Assembly (NCBI RefSeq): GCF_023101665.1
Contig: NZ_CP082161.1
Span: 1,426,001-1,490,000, forward strand
Source: Bradyrhizobium sp. 195
GTDB lineage: Bacteria > Pseudomonadota > Alphaproteobacteria > Rhizobiales > Xanthobacteraceae
Reading direction: 5' to 3'
DNA: 64,000 bases
The notes under the pieces were generated by a model. The model ran no database searches and was not told the origin of the DNA. It worked only from the letters and a program-made list of their open reading frames with translations. Made by a program: the position numbers and the translations under genes. Shown here in pieces: positions 29,978 to 40,419 of the stretch; the stretch's first letter is position 1; the number at the start of each line of letters is the position of its first letter.

Positions 29978-32036
29978 CAAGGTCAGGCCTCATCATCTGG
30001 AGCGCAAGGCGATTCTTTACGTGCGCCAATCCTCAGCCCATCAAGTATTGCACAATCGCGAGAGCAGCGCGTTACAATACGCCATGTGGGATCGGCTGAC
30101 GGCGCTCGGGTGGTCAGAGATCGAAGTGATCGATGATGATCTCGGCCGTTCAGCTGCCGGCGGCGTCCAACGCGCTGGCTTTGAGCGGATGGTAGCGGAG
30201 GTTTGCCTCGGTAAGGTTGGTGCGGTTTGCGCCCGCGAGGTCTCGCGCTTCGCTCGCAACAGCCGGGACTGGCAGCAACTCATCGAGATGTGCCGCGTGG
30301 TCGATACCGTTCTGGTCGATCAGGAGACCATCTATGCGCCGAGGCACGGCAACGACCGCCTGCTGCTCGGGCTCAAGGGCAGCCTCAACGAGTACGAGCT
30401 GGATCTGTTGCGCCAGCGCTCGCTCTCGGCCCGCCACGAGAAGGCGCGCCGGGGCGAGTTGGTGGTGGCAGCGCCGGTCGGCTTCGTGAAGGCCGGCGAC
30501 CGTTATGAGAAAGATCCGGATCGGCGTGTCCAGGAAGCGATCAAGCTGGTGTTCGACAAGGTCGAGGAACTGGGCAGCGCGCGACAGGCGCTCTGCTGGC
30601 TCCACGAGTACAATCTCGATCTGCCGGTGAAGCAGACCAACGGCGACACGGCCTGGCGGCGACCGAGTTACTCCGCCATCCACCGGATCATTGAGAACCC
30701 GGTCTACGGCGGCGCCTATGCTTATGGTAAGACGGCTGTGGCGGCGGGATACAGCGCCGAGGGCGTGAGCGTGAAGCTCCGCCGCATGGCGCGGAACGAA
30801 TGGCTGGCGCTGAAGCCCAACACCCACGAAGGGTACGTCAGCTGGGAGAGGTTCGAGGCGATCCGCACCATGGTCAGCAGCAACGTTCCCACCGGTCGGC
30901 ATCACGGCGCGCCCAAGCATGGTGACGCGCTGCTGGCCGGTCTGATCCGGTGCAAGCGCTGCGGCCGCAAGCTCACACTCCGGTACTCCGGCATGAAGCA
31001 CCATATCCCGCGCTACAGCTGCAGCCGCGCCTGGATGGACAATGGCGGCCCTCACTGCATCGCCTTCGGCGGATTGCGCGTCGATGATGCAATCGAAGAA
31101 GCACTGCTTGGCGTCGTTGGTCCGGGCGCTATCGCCGCTGCAACCGCGGGCGCCAAGGAAGCCGGGGAACGGCGGGATCAGGTGCGCGATGCTCTCAGTC
31201 GTGATCTCGAAGCGGCGCGCTATGCCGCCGACCGGGCCTTCCGGCAATACGATGCCGCTGACCCCGCGAACCGGCTGGTGGCGAGTGAGCTGGAAGCGCG
31301 CTGGAACAGGGCGCTCGCTCACGCGGTGGAGGTCGAGGGCAAGATCGCTATGCATGATGCGGCGACGCCCGCCCCCATTGCTGATCCAGCTTCGCTCGGC
31401 GTTCTGGCATCGAACCTCAAAACGGTCTGGGATGCGCCGACGACGGATGCTCGCCTCAAGAAGCGCATTGTGCGCACCCTCATCCATGAGGTCGTGGCCG
31501 ATATCCACGACGCGGCCTCCGAGATCGTTCTCATCGTCCACTGGGTGGGTGGCGCCCACAGCGAGTTGCGCTTGCCCAAGCGCCGGCGCGGACAGCGCAA
31601 CAGCACCTCTGCCGATATCATCCAAGCCGTGCGTCAACTGGTGCTGATCGCCAGCGATGACCTGATTGCCGGCATCCTCAACCGCAACGGCCTCAAGACC
31701 GGCAACGGCAATCGCTGGACCCGCGAGCGCGTCACATCAATGCGCTCGAACTACCACATCGCGGTGTTCAAGCCCGCCGAGGACGGAACCGAACCCTGGC
31801 TCAACCTTGGCAACGCCGCAAAGCTCCTGAAGATCGCGCCCAAGACGCTTCGGCTGGCCGCTGAAGCCGGCGAGATCGATGCCATCCATCCTCTGTCGGA
31901 TGGTCCGTGGATCTTCGCCCGCGCCGCTCTCACAATGTCCGCTGCCAAATCCATCACCGAACGGGCACGGCTGAACCCCAAATACCCCACGGGATCGCAT
32001 CCCGATCAGCAAAGCCTCTTCACTTCAACAACATAG
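29967..32036 (+). CDS. Large serine recombinase of element A
   Basis: A 689-residue site-specific recombinase. The N-terminal catalytic domain begins LYVRQSS, with the nucleophilic serine at position 22 or 23, and contains [20 protein letters not shown] recombinase domain follows (about 165-330). A zinc-ribbon (CKRCGRKL then [13 protein letters not shown]) sits near residue 330. A coiled-coil region (about 390-470) and a C-terminal helix-turn-helix-like part complete it. The start is the ATG at 29967, preceded by AAGGAGG with ideal spacing; earlier ATG codons give an arginine-rich leader with no support. It presumably integrated the element into the surrounding IS3 transposase gene. Confidence 0.92.
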   Translation: MISDKVRPHHLERKAILYVRQSSAHQVLHNRESSALQYAMWDRLTALGWSEIEVIDDDLGRSAAGGVQRAGFERMVAEVCLGKVGAVCAREVSRFARNSRDWQQLIEMCRVVDTVLVDQETIYAPRHGNDRLLLGLKGSLNEYELDLLRQRSLSARHEKARRGELVVAAPVGFVKAGDRYEKDPDRRVQEAIKLVFDKVEELGSARQALCWLHEYNLDLPVKQTNGDTAWRRPSYSAIHRIIENPVYGGAYAYGKTAVAAGYSAEGVSVKLRRMARNEWLALKPNTHEGYVSWERFEAIRTMVSSNVPTGRHHGAPKHGDALLAGLIRCKRCGRKLTLRYSGMKHHIPRYSCSRAWMDNGGPHCIAFGGLRVDDAIEEALLGVVGPGAIAAATAGAKEAGERRDQVRDALSRDLEAARYAADRAFRQYDAADPANRLVASELEARWNRALAHAVEVEGKIAMHDAATPAPIADPASLGVLASNLKTVWDAPTTDARLKKRIVRTLIHEVVADIHDAASEIVLIVHWVGGAHSELRLPKRRRGQRNSTSADIIQAVRQLVLIASDDLIAGILNRNGLKTGNGNRWTRERVTSMRSNYHIAVFKPAEDGTEPWLNLGNAAKLLKIAPKTLRLAAEAGEIDAIHPLSDGPWIFARAALTMSAAKSITERARLNPKYPTGSHPDQQSLFTSTT

Positions 32037-32065
32037 ATAGATGGGTGTTCTGATGCGCGATTGTA

Positions 32066-33142
32066 GAAGTCGAGCTACCGGCCGATCGAATGTCGCGCCT
32101 CGCCGACGGTTTCGTAGGCTCGCAGATAGACCTCCTCGTATTTAACGCTGCGCCATAGCCGCTCGACGAAGACGTTGTCCCGCCAGGCGCCCTTGCCGTC
32201 CATGCTGATCGCGATGCCGTGGCTGGCGAGGACACCGGTGAAGGCCGCCCCGGTGAACTGGCTGCCCTGGTCGGTGTTGAAGATCTCCGGCTTGCCGTGA
32301 CGGATCATCGCGTCCTCCAGCGTCTCGACGCAGAACGCCGCCTCCATGGTGATCGACAGTCGCCACGACAGCACACGGCGGGTCGCAAAGTCGAGCACTG
32401 CGGCGAGATAGACGAAGCCACGTGCCATCGGGATGTAGGTGATTCCATCGCCCACACCTGATTGGCCCGCTCGATCGCCAGACCGCGCAGCAGATACGGA
32501 TAGATCTTGTGGCCCGGCTCGGGCTTGGTGGTGCGCGGACGGCGATAGAGCGCCTCTATCCCCATCCGCCGCATCAGCGTCTTCACATGCCGGCGGCCGA
32601 TCTTGCTCCCCTCGGCAGCCAGCAGGCCTCGCAACATGCGCGAACCGGCGAAAGGAAACTCCAGATGCAGCCGGTCGAGCCGCTGCATGATCGCGAGGTC
32701 GGCAGACGACACCAGACGCGGCAGATAATAAACGCTGCCGCGGCTGATCTTCAAAACTTCCGCCTGCCTGGTGATCGACAGATCGTGTCCACGGTCGATC
32801 ATCGCTTTGCGCTCAGCAATCCCGCCTTGGTGAGCGCTCCTTCTAAAAAACTATGCGCGGCGCTGCGCTCCCCTGTGGGATAGAAACGGCCGCCAGCGTC
32901 AGCTCTCCGATCTTGGCATGCAGCGACTTCACATCGACTGCAGGCGCAGCCAGCGGCCTGCCCCCTGGTCCGAAAATCCCGGAAGCATTGCCCTCAAGCT
33001 GCGATTTCCACGCCGTAATCTGATTGGGGTGAACGTCAAAATGCTCGGCCAGTTGGGCTATGGTCCGATCGGCTTTGACGGCGGCCAGAGCCACCTTCGC
33101 CTTGAAGGCCGGTGAGTGATTCCGGCGCGCTCGTCTGCTCAT
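32066..33142 (-). pseudogene. IS3-family element (orfA/orfB), interrupted and frameshifted
   Basis: On the minus strand orfA starts at 33142 ([22 protein letters not shown]). It loses similarity after KIGELTL, where about 40 unrelated bases replace the usual ENDFLE frameshift region near 32840-32885. orfB begins at 32802 (MIDRGHDLSITRQAEVL), shifts frame near 32460 and continues with the integrase core (NTDQGSQFTG, then ERLWRSVKYEEVYLRAYE). It is cut at 32065 by element A. A TAG replaces the tyrosine codon before LDFYN. The 3' end of the gene is at 29290-29383. Confidence 0.85.
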
Positions 33143-33194
33143 CGTCTCTCCTGATTCGCGGGCCTATCGTGCCCGTCGTCAGGCAGAAACTCCA

Positions 33195-33665
33195 CTTAAC
33201 GTCCTGTGCAGATTTCCGGAGCCGGCTCTGGCAATCATCGAGCGACGCGGCAAACCAGGAATGATCGTATCCGACCATGGCACCGAGTTCACCTGCAACG
33301 CCATGCTCGCCTGGTGCAAGGACTCAGTCATCGATTGGCACTTCATCACACCGGGAAAGCCGATGCAAAACGGCTTCGTCGAGAGTTTCAACGGTCGGAT
33401 GCGCGATGAGCTGCTCAATGACACCCTGTTCTTCGATCTCGACGACGCCCGCGCCAAGACCGCGGCCTGGGTCGCCGACTACAATCTCCAGCGCCCCCAC
33501 TCGTCTCTGAAATACCTAACCCCGCGGCCTACGGGGCCCACCTCACCGCAACGGACGATCGGCTACCCAACCCCGACCAGCTCCGCCGATCGTCCGTTGC
33601 TCCACCCGCGCCACTTGGTGTACAAAACCCCGAGACTCTAACTGCCGCTGGATGAAAATTCGGTG
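33195..33665 (+). pseudogene. IS3-family orfB C-terminal fragment and right end
   Basis: Reads [41 protein letters not shown] and [15 protein letters not shown], the end of an IS3-family integrase. One frameshift lies near 33520, after LTP. The N-terminal half is absent. The end, around CCGCTGGATGAAA (33644 onward), recurs almost identically at 52828-52862, so both are right ends of the same kind of element. Confidence 0.8.
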
Positions 33666-33904
33666 CAGGTCATCGGCAACCAGCCGCTGATGTGGGGTCG
33701 CGGGGGCGCTATACGTTTTGTGATGCTTGTGCTTCGTCGAGAAAAATCAGATTGCTCAGACAGGCTCCTAGCGTCGATTCGAGGGGCTCGGAGCGTTTCT
33801 TGGCGCAGGTTTACCGTTCGGCCCGCTTGTCGTGAGCTTTTTCCAGAGCTCAAATTGATACGAAAGGAGTGCGATGGAGCGCGTGTCCGTGATTCAAACG
33901 ATGG

Positions 33905-35227
33905 ATGAGCAAGACATTTCGTCCGTGGGACGTTGATCAGGTTTGGCTGCTGCCGCCGTCGATCCAGGATGTGGTGCCTTCCGGGCACGTGGCGCACTTT
34001 GTCCGCGACACGGTTCGCACCGGTTCGGACCTGTCGGCGATCATGGATGTCTACGACGAGGAGCGCGGCTTTCCGCCCTATCATCCTGGCATGATGGTGG
34101 CGCTGCTGCTTTATGCGTACAGCCAAGGGGTTTACTCGTCGCGCAAGATCGCGCGGGGCTGCGAGGAGCGACTGGATTTTGCGGCGGTAACGGGGATGCA
34201 ACCTCCAGACTTCCGCACGATCAGCGAGTTCCGCAAACGCCATCTCGCAGCGTTATCGGGCCTGTTCCGGCAAGTCTTGACGCTGTGCCGGGAGGCCGGC
34301 CTTGTGAAGCTTGGCCATGTGGCGCTCGACGGCACCAAGATCAAGGCCAATGCCGGGATCAACAAAGCGATGAGCTATGGCCGGATGAAAGAGGCCGAGC
34401 CGAGGCTTGCAGCGGAAGTCCAACGCTGGTTCGCCGAAGCCGCCCAGACCGACAAGGCCGAGGACCGCCAGTTCGGTGCCTTGAAGCGCGGCAACGAGAT
34501 GCCGGACTGGATGGCTAATAGAGAGAAGCGGCTCGAGAAGATCCGTGCCGCCAAGGCGCGCTGGAAGCCGAAGCCAAGGCTGCTGCCCCCGCGAAGCCGG
34601 ACGACGACGGCTCCGGCGACGGAGGCAAGGGCCGGCCGGGACGCAAGTCCAAGCCCGTCACGGCAGAGCCGAGCGACAAGGCACAACGCAACTTTACCGA
34701 TCTCGACAGCCGCGTGATGCCGACCAAAACGGCTTCATCCAGGGCTACAACGCACAGGCCGCCGTTGATGGCGCCCATCGGATCATCGTGGCGCACACGC
34801 TGACCAACTCGCCGAGCGATCAGGCGCAGCTTGCGCCATTGCTCGATGCCATAAAAGCCAATCTCGGGAAGAACCCGGACGAAGCGTCGGCCGATGCGAG
34901 CTATTGCTCGCAATGTAATCTTCGCACGCTCATCCGACGCCGGATCGAGGGCTACGTCGCCACCGGACGGCAAAAGCACGGCACCAAGGCGGCCACGACG
35001 AAAAGGAAACTCAAATCTGGCACGCTCAAATGAGCACGAAGCTCAAGCGCGCAGGCTATCGAAGCCGGTATCGATTGCGAAAACAGATCGTCGAGCCCTT
35101 CTTCGGCCAGATCAAGCAGGCAAGAGGCTTCCGCCAGTCCCTCCTGCGCAGCATAGACAAGGTCAAAGCCGAATGGGCCATGATCTGCACCGCCCACAAC
35201 CTCGCAAAACTCGTAGCCGCACTCTGA
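33905..35227 (+). pseudogene. IS1182-family transposase, frameshifted
   Basis: The N-terminal 215 codons (SKTFRPWDVDQVWLLPPS; GHVALDGTKIKANAG with a catalytic aspartate) are intact to about 34560. Several frame changes follow: QNGFIQGYNAQAAVDGAHRIIV with the second acidic region, then a last frame at 35030-35227 ending RKQIVEPFFGQIKQARGFR. It is a full-length but dead gene. AGACAnGCTCCTAGC occurs on both sides (33758 and 35294), which may mark the element edges. Confidence 0.85.
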
Positions 35228-35308
35228 GGAGAGACTTGCCTCTTCCAAAAAATCGCTCAGAACGCAATTCGCTTGATCCAAAGTCCATTACCGAGACAAG
35301 CTCCTAGC

Positions 35309-35538
35309 CGACCATTCGGGACCGCGGCGCCGTTCTTCTGCTCAACAAAGGCCGGACCGTTCTTGCGATAGGGGCGACAGCGCGTGAAGAGTATGTCAGC
35401 CTGTTCGCAAACGGAACACTTCTGGCGACGCAATGCGGCATTCGCGGGAACTTGTCGCTAGCTGTCGGTGCCGTTCTGGTTGGTGGGCGTTCAGACCGGA
35501 TAATAAGATCCGCCTCTTGCAGGGGCGGAAGATTATAA
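35309..35538 (+). pseudogene. Unidentified coding remnant
   Basis: An open frame of about 76 codons without a start codon, right after the IS1182-like element, reading AVLLLNKGRTVLAIGATARE and then SLFANGTLLATQCGIRG. Codon use and composition look genuinely coding, but I do not recognise the family. It ends at a TAA within an inverted repeat (CCGCC/GGCGG around 35511-35527). Probably the tail of a resident gene cut by the insertion. Confidence 0.4.
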
Positions 35539-36050
35539 GAGGACCGACCAGAACGCCAAGGACACCAGCGGATAGTGCTTGCCGCCAGGCTTAAAGATCG
35601 ATGAAAAAAAGCGTGTCTCCGCTGGCGAAGCGGTCGTGGTCAAGCGAGCCGATGAACGAAACGTCATCGCCGCGATGGGCCGCAAAGGGCTGGGCGCGTC
35701 TTGCGCTGCTAGAAAAAACGTTCGCTGAAGCGATATTGCACTCACGTTCTGGCTTGCGACTGTAGCGGTACAGTTGGGGTGACTTTGCGAGCTGATGAAT
35801 TTCGCGCGAGCGAGGGGTGGTGGGAGTCGATCGTAAAGGAGCCGCGGGGCTGAACTCGCGAAGGTGAAACGACAATCGATGTTTGGCTTGGGCGCGGTTC
35901 ACCTTAGGTGTGAGATCGAAGGAGCGAAGTTAGCCATTCCGAACGAGAGCCGGCTGATCCAAAGGCAGCCAAGCTATCCTTTATTGTCAACGCCTTCTGC
36001 CCGCCTCGATCGTAATAGCTAGTTCAACCCGGTCGGCCATCGTCAGACGC
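35539..36050. other. Intergenic stretch, no recognisable gene
   Basis: About 510 bases downstream of the CitE-like gene (which reads toward it). Short frames on both strands resemble nothing I know. Confidence 0.4.
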
Positions 36051-36998
36051 TCAAAGTGGTGGCAGCTCGATTTTTGGAATGTTGCCAACTTTAATTCCAG
36101 CTGTCTCAGCCTTCTTAAGGACGTCCATGGCAGTCCGAACACTCGCATAGTCCAGCAATATTGATTTGTGCCGCACCGCAGCCTCGCCGTGGGCAGTGGC
36201 CTCCGCGAGGACGGACACTATGTCACATGCCTCATTGATCTCATCCTGCGATGGCGAGTAGACCTCGTTGATGACAGGGATATGGCTAGGGTGGACGGCC
36301 GACGCCCAGGACGCGCCCATACGCCTCGAGCGTTCGCCGATTCGCCGCACCAACTCAAGGTCATCCAATCGTCCAGTCATGCCGCCTTCAACGTGTATAA
36401 TCCCGGCGGCGCGAGCCTGCAGCACGGAATTGGCTCCAAAGCAGATCCCCTCATCGTCCAATTCATTGAGCTGCAGGCCCAGCGAGCGAGCCCCGTCTCC
36501 ACCTGGGGTTGGGCCACCAGAGCAGCCGGCTCGTTTAACTCGCAGGGATGCCGTGCAGAGATGATACATCTTGTACCTTCCCACTGCGCTTTCCGCGTGC
36601 GGACAAATCTCGATTTGGCCGACCGGCAGACCTCGCGACCTCTCCAACTCCCCAAGCACGAGGTCCAGGGCGGCAATATCTTCCGGATCCTCAGTCTTAG
36701 GCAGCGCGACCCCGTCGAGGCCATCGATTACGACCGCGTTAAGATCGTCTAGCAGACAACCTGTCCGCCACCCATTTACCCTCACGAAGCGCCCGAAGGG
36801 GCCGGTGCCGAGCTCGTTGATAGCTGTCGCGACCGCGTTGCGGGCTCCTGCTTTCTGAGTAACCTCAACCGAGTCCTCGAGATCGAACATCAGGGCATCC
36901 GCTCCATATTTGGGCGCCTTTAACATCCAATCGAGTTTGTTTCCAGGGACGTAAAGCATCGAGCGATACCAGCGAGCTTCTCGAAATGTCTGGGGCAT
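36051..36998 (-). CDS. HpcH/HpaI (CitE-like) aldolase/lyase, copy 1
   Basis: A 315-residue TIM-barrel lyase of the CitE/malyl-CoA lyase type, expected to cleave a 3-hydroxyacyl-CoA such as malyl- or citramalyl-CoA with Mg2+. The block ALMFDLEDSV carries the acidic residues next to the metal site, and VRVNGWRTG the CoA/substrate arginine region. IEICPHAESA corresponds to the later metal-binding glutamate region. AVHPSHIPVINEVYSPS is the usual C-terminal cap motif. The ATG at 36998 follows AAAGAG. A paralogue of exactly the same length lies at 51052-51999. Compared with it, this copy has drifted around residues 150-170. Gene context (CoA-transferases, methylaspartate ammonia-lyase) suggests citramalyl-CoA cleavage. 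Confidence 0.88.
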   Translation of the reverse strand: MPQTFREARWYRSMLYVPGNKLDWMLKAPKYGADALMFDLEDSVEVTQKAGARNAVATAINELGTGPFGRFVRVNGWRTGCLLDDLNAVVIDGLDGVALPKTEDPEDIAALDLVLGELERSRGLPVGQIEICPHAESAVGRYKMYHLCTASLRVKRAGCSGGPTPGGDGARSLGLQLNELDDEGICFGANSVLQARAAGIIHVEGGMTGRLDDLELVRRIGERSRRMGASWASAVHPSHIPVINEVYSPSQDEINEACDIVSVLAEATAHGEAAVRHKSILLDYASVRTAMDVLKKAETAGIKVGNIPKIELPPL

Positions 36999-37392
36999 GA
37001 TCTCTTTCTCGTTCGCAACTCACATTTTAACGCTGCATCAACGTCCGTGCCTTGCTGACTCTATTCGACCGTTGTGGCTGTTGTTTACATATTTGTATTG
37101 CCCGCGCACCTATCTTTCCTTGTAGGCTGACATCGGGCGCCAGCAGAAGGCGATCATTGAGATGGCGCGGATCATAGACGCCATCCTCGTCGACGATCAG
37201 TTTTCCGACGAGCCCGCAGAACTCCAGGAGCGTATGCCAAACCTTGCCGTTGCGGGCCAGCTAAGCGGCCTCAATCGAGAGCACAGCGCAACTCGTCCTT
37301 CGCAGATAGGGGCAAGTAGCTTCGCCACTCAACTCTGCGGGTTGTGCGTGTTCTTTCCACAAGAGGTCTGTCTTCTCTCTCCACAGGAGCTT
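36999..37392. other. Upstream region of the CitE-like gene, cut by an IS3 element
   Basis: About 390 bases. The promoter of the minus-strand lyase gene should be here. The heptamer TTTACAT at 37084 also occurs in the upstream region of the paralogue (52077). A frame at 37162-37395 (IIDAILVDDQFSDEPAEL) is unidentified and runs into the IS end. Confidence 0.4.
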
Positions 37393-37442
37393 TGAACCGC
37401 CCCGGGATTGCCGGAGGCTCCAACTCTTGAGAAGGTGGAGCC

Positions 37443-37772
37443 ATGACGAGCAAGACAACGAACAAGTTTTCGCCCGAGGTCCGGGCGCGTGCGGTTCGGA
37501 TGGTTTTGGATCACGCGAGTGAGCATCCCTCGCGCTGGGCGGCGGTGACCTCGATTGCGGCCAAGATTGGCTGCACGCCGCAGACGCTGCATGACTGGGT
37601 CAAGAAAGCTGAAGTCGACAGCGGGCAGCGGGCCGGCGTTCCGACCGACATGGCCGAGAAGCTGAAGGCGCTCGAGCGGGAGAACCGGGAGCTTCGACAG
37701 GCCAACGAGATTCTGCGCAAGGCAAGCGCTTATTTTGCGATGGCGGAGCTCGACCGCCGGTCCAAGCCATGA
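37443..37772 (+). CDS. IS3-family OrfA
   Basis: A 109-residue protein with the IS3 OrfA helix-turn-helix ([31 protein letters not shown]) and a leucine-zipper-like coiled coil at the end ([21 protein letters not shown]). Intact. The orfB start at 37769 overlaps the OrfA stop by four bases. Confidence 0.92.
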   Translation: MTSKTTNKFSPEVRARAVRMVLDHASEHPSRWAAVTSIAAKIGCTPQTLHDWVKKAEVDSGQRAGVPTDMAEKLKALERENRELRQANEILRKASAYFAMAELDRRSKP

Positions 37773-38377
37773 TCGCCTTCATCGACGATCATCGTGGGGC
37801 GCATGGGGTCGAGCCGATCTGCAAGGTCCTGCCGATCGCCCCCTCGACCTATCACGCCCATGTGGCCAAGCGGCGGGATCCGGCCAGGCTGTCGGCGCGC
37901 GCCAGGCAGGATGTTGCGCTGAAGATCGAGGTCCGGCGCGTCTTCGATCAGAACTTCCGCGTCTACGGCGCGCGCAAGGTCTGGCGGCAGCTCAAACGTG
38001 AGGGCTTCGATGCTGCCCGTTGCACGGTGTCGCGACTGATGCGGGATATGGGTTTGCAAGGGGTCATCCGCGGCAAACCCGTCAAGACCACGATCAGCGA
38101 CAAGGCTGCGCCATGCCCGCTGGATCACGTCAACCGCCAGTTCAAGGCGCCAAGGCCAAACGTCCTTTGGCTCTCCGACTTCACCTATGTCGCGACCTGG
38201 ACCGTCTTCGTCTACGTCGCCTTCGTCATCGACGCCTATGCCCGCAGGATCGTGGGCTGGCGAGCCTCTCGCACGGCGCATGCAGGCTTCGTGCTCGATG
38301 CGCTGGAGCAGGCACTGCATGATCGACGGCCGGTCCATCGTAGCGGGCTCGTGCACCACAGCGACAGGGGCAGCCAA

Positions 38378-39833
38378 GGCGGATTCAAACGGTCGTCGCA
38401 ACACCAGTTATTTTCACTCATGACAGCAATTCGTCAAGCGCCTCCGCCGGCGTTTTCCAGCCTAGTGTCTTTCTCGGTCGGGCATTGAGGGCCGCTGCCA
38501 CAGCGGATATCTCGTCGGCGCTGTGGATGCTCAGGTCTGTGCCTTTCGGGAAGTACTGCCGCAGCAACCCGTTGGTGTTCTCGTTAGTGCCGCGCTGCCA
38601 AGGGCTTTGCGGGTCGCAGAAGTAGCCTGGATACCCGCATCGATCTTGAGACGATGATGCTGAGCCATTTCGGCCCCCTGGTCCCACGTCAGCGAGCGAC
38701 GCAGTTCTTCGGGCAAAGTGATGATGGTGCGCGTGATCGCATCGCGCACGGCTTCGGCCCCGTGTCCCGCGAGCGCAGGTCCGTTCTTCGCGCGCGGAGC
38801 TTCGCCATGCCCCGCCAACCGAGGAAGGTGCAATAGCATCGTGAAGCGCGTCGTGCGCTCGACCAGCGTGCCGATTGCCGAGCTACTAAGACCGAGGATG
38901 AGGTCTCCCTCCCAATGTCCCGGCACTGCTCGATCGGCAGCTTCAGCAGGGCGCTCACTGATCATGATCTCCGGGGAGACAAAGCCCTTGCCTCGCCTGC
39001 GTACGCGCACTCTGGGCATTCGTAATACACGCCCTGTTCGCAAGCAGGCCGTCAGCTCGCGGCGGAGCGCCCCACGGCCCTGAACGAAGAGAGCTTGATA
39101 GATAGCTTCGTGGCTGATGCGCATCGTCTTGTCGTCCGGGAAGTCGATCGGCAAGCGTCGGGCAATCTGCTCGGGGCTCCAGGCTTTGGCCCATCGATCC
39201 TTGCGCGGGCCATGCCGGCGGCCGTTCCACGGAACGGCGGGACCCGGAACGAGCGCGCCACTCGGGGCTACGACGCCGCCAGCAAGTCTCTCCTCTACAT
39301 AAGTGCGCAAGGTTGCATTGAGCGCAAGCTTGGTCGGCTTGGGCCGGCGGGCGGATCGATCCGCATGCCATTGGGCAGTTGTTGCCCGATACTCCAACCC
39401 GCCGCCGCGGGTGGCCGCGTTGCGCCGCAGTTCACGGGAGACTGTCGAAGCAGCCCGCCCCAGGCGACGTCCAATCTCGTGCATGGAATGGCCCTGCACC
39501 TTTAAAAGTGCGATCTCCTCGCGCTCTACCAATGAGAGGTACCGCCCGGAGAGCGGTTTTGCCGAGGATCTGAACATCGCTGGTGGCATGCCGCCCGCCT
39601 TTCGGAATAATCTGCTTCCGACAGGTTGTGACAATCCGGCTTCCAGCGCAGCATCTTCGCTGCTTAGCCCCGCGGCAATCGCCCGCCAGAAGTTGTTCTG
39701 TTCATCGCGTCCTGCAACAGACGGCGGTCCTGGCGATGGCAATGGGGCTCGTCCTGACCGCGCCGATCGGCGCCTTACAATGTTCATCGCAACCTCCAAC
39801 CTCCGAGTGTTGCGACGACCGTTTGAATCCGCC
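38378..39833 (-). mobile_element. IS30-family insertion sequence
   Basis: Perfect inverted ends starting GGCGGATTCAAACGGTCGTC bracket 1456 bp. CAA is duplicated on both sides (38375-38377 and 39834-39836). It sits inside the IS3 orfB. Confidence 0.93.
38418..39787 (-). pseudogene. IS30-family transposase, single frameshift
   Basis: Starts at the ATG at 39787 (MNIVRRRSARSG). It contains the helix-turn-helix YLSLVEREEIALLKVQGHS and GRAASTVSRELRRN, and GHWEGDLILG with the first catalytic aspartate. After KIDAGI the frame slips near 38650. It continues in another frame with [20 protein letters not shown], holding the catalytic glutamate, to 38418. One indel explains the break. Confidence 0.9.
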
Positions 39834-40173
39834 CAATACGTATCCATTAAGTACACCGAGCGCCTGGCCTGAAGCAGGCGTGGAGCCTTCTGTCGGCAGC
39901 GTCGGAGATTCCTATGACAATGCTCTCGCCGAAACCATCAACGGCCTCTACAAGGCCGAGGTGATCCATCGGCGCGGGCCATGGCGCAGCTTCGAGGCCG
40001 TCGAGTTCGCGACGCTGGAATGGGTCGACTGGTTCAACAACCGGCGGCTCCTGGAGACCATCGGCAACATACCACCGGCCGAAGCCGAGCAACGCTACTA
40101 CGCCATGCTGGAACAACCCGCCATGGCGGCATAACTTAAACCAAATGGCCTCCGGCAATCCCGGGGCGGTTCA

Positions 40174-40419
40174 CTTGCAGCCAACGCTTTTATGTAGAGA
40201 CGAGCCCAGCTCGGTTCTGTGTGGCGGGCGACGGATCTTTCGATCAGGTGCCAAGGAATCGTTCGAAGAACGACTTAATATCAACATCTATAACTCAGTT
40301 GAATTTCGCAGCAATGCTTCGCGCTGTCTCCACTGCATCAAGCGCGGAGAGTGCCATCGCGAAGTCTTGGTTGGAAATCAGGGGCGTAGTCTCCGAGTGA
40401 TCAACCTCGATCATCCGGC
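40174..40419. other. Unrecognised spacer
   Basis: About 245 bases between the IS3 element and an IS256 relic with no identifiable gene. Confidence 0.35.

Larger units (their letters stand above)
29375..32065 (+). mobile_element. Three-gene serine-recombinase element A, inserted in an IS3 orfB
   Basis: The 9-bp repeat GCGATTGTA flanks 2.68 kb that interrupts the IS3-family orfB between the codons for YNR and RRPHSS. Just inside the ends are imperfect inverted repeats: TGAGAACGCCCA at 29394-29405, and TGGGTGTTCTGA at 32042-32053, which reads TCAGAACACCCA on the other strand. The cargo is a DUF5372-like frame, a small protein and a large serine recombinase that is intact. Removing the element restores the reading LDFYNRRRPHSSLDD of the host transposase, apart from a TAG five codons before the site. 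Confidence 0.8.
37769..40134 (+). pseudogene. IS3-family OrfB, split by IS30
   Basis: The first part (37769-38377) has the HTH_21 region and integrase core (NVLWLSDFTYVATW; HHSDRGSQ). The second part resumes at 39834 in the correct frame (YVSIKYTERLAEAG; VGDSYDNALAETINGLYKAE with the catalytic glutamate) and ends at 40134. Joining at the CAA duplication would restore an intact integrase, so the IS30 insertion is the only lesion. Confidence 0.92.
37393..40173 (+). mobile_element. IS3-family insertion sequence carrying a nested IS30
   Basis: Ends are 26-base perfect inverted repeats beginning TGAACCGCCCCGGGATTGCC. The three bases CTT flank both sides (37390-37392 and 40174-40176), the normal target duplication. 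Without the nested IS30 the element is about 1.32 kb, a standard IS3 size. Confidence 0.93.

Noticed and set aside
30150..31637. Long minus-strand open frame (495 codons)
   Set aside because: Antisense to the intact serine recombinase, whose domains are unmistakable.
33758..35310. GCTCCTAGC on both sides of the IS1182-like gene as a target duplication
   Set aside because: It is partly palindromic and the terminal inverted repeats were not clear, so exact element ends are not claimed.
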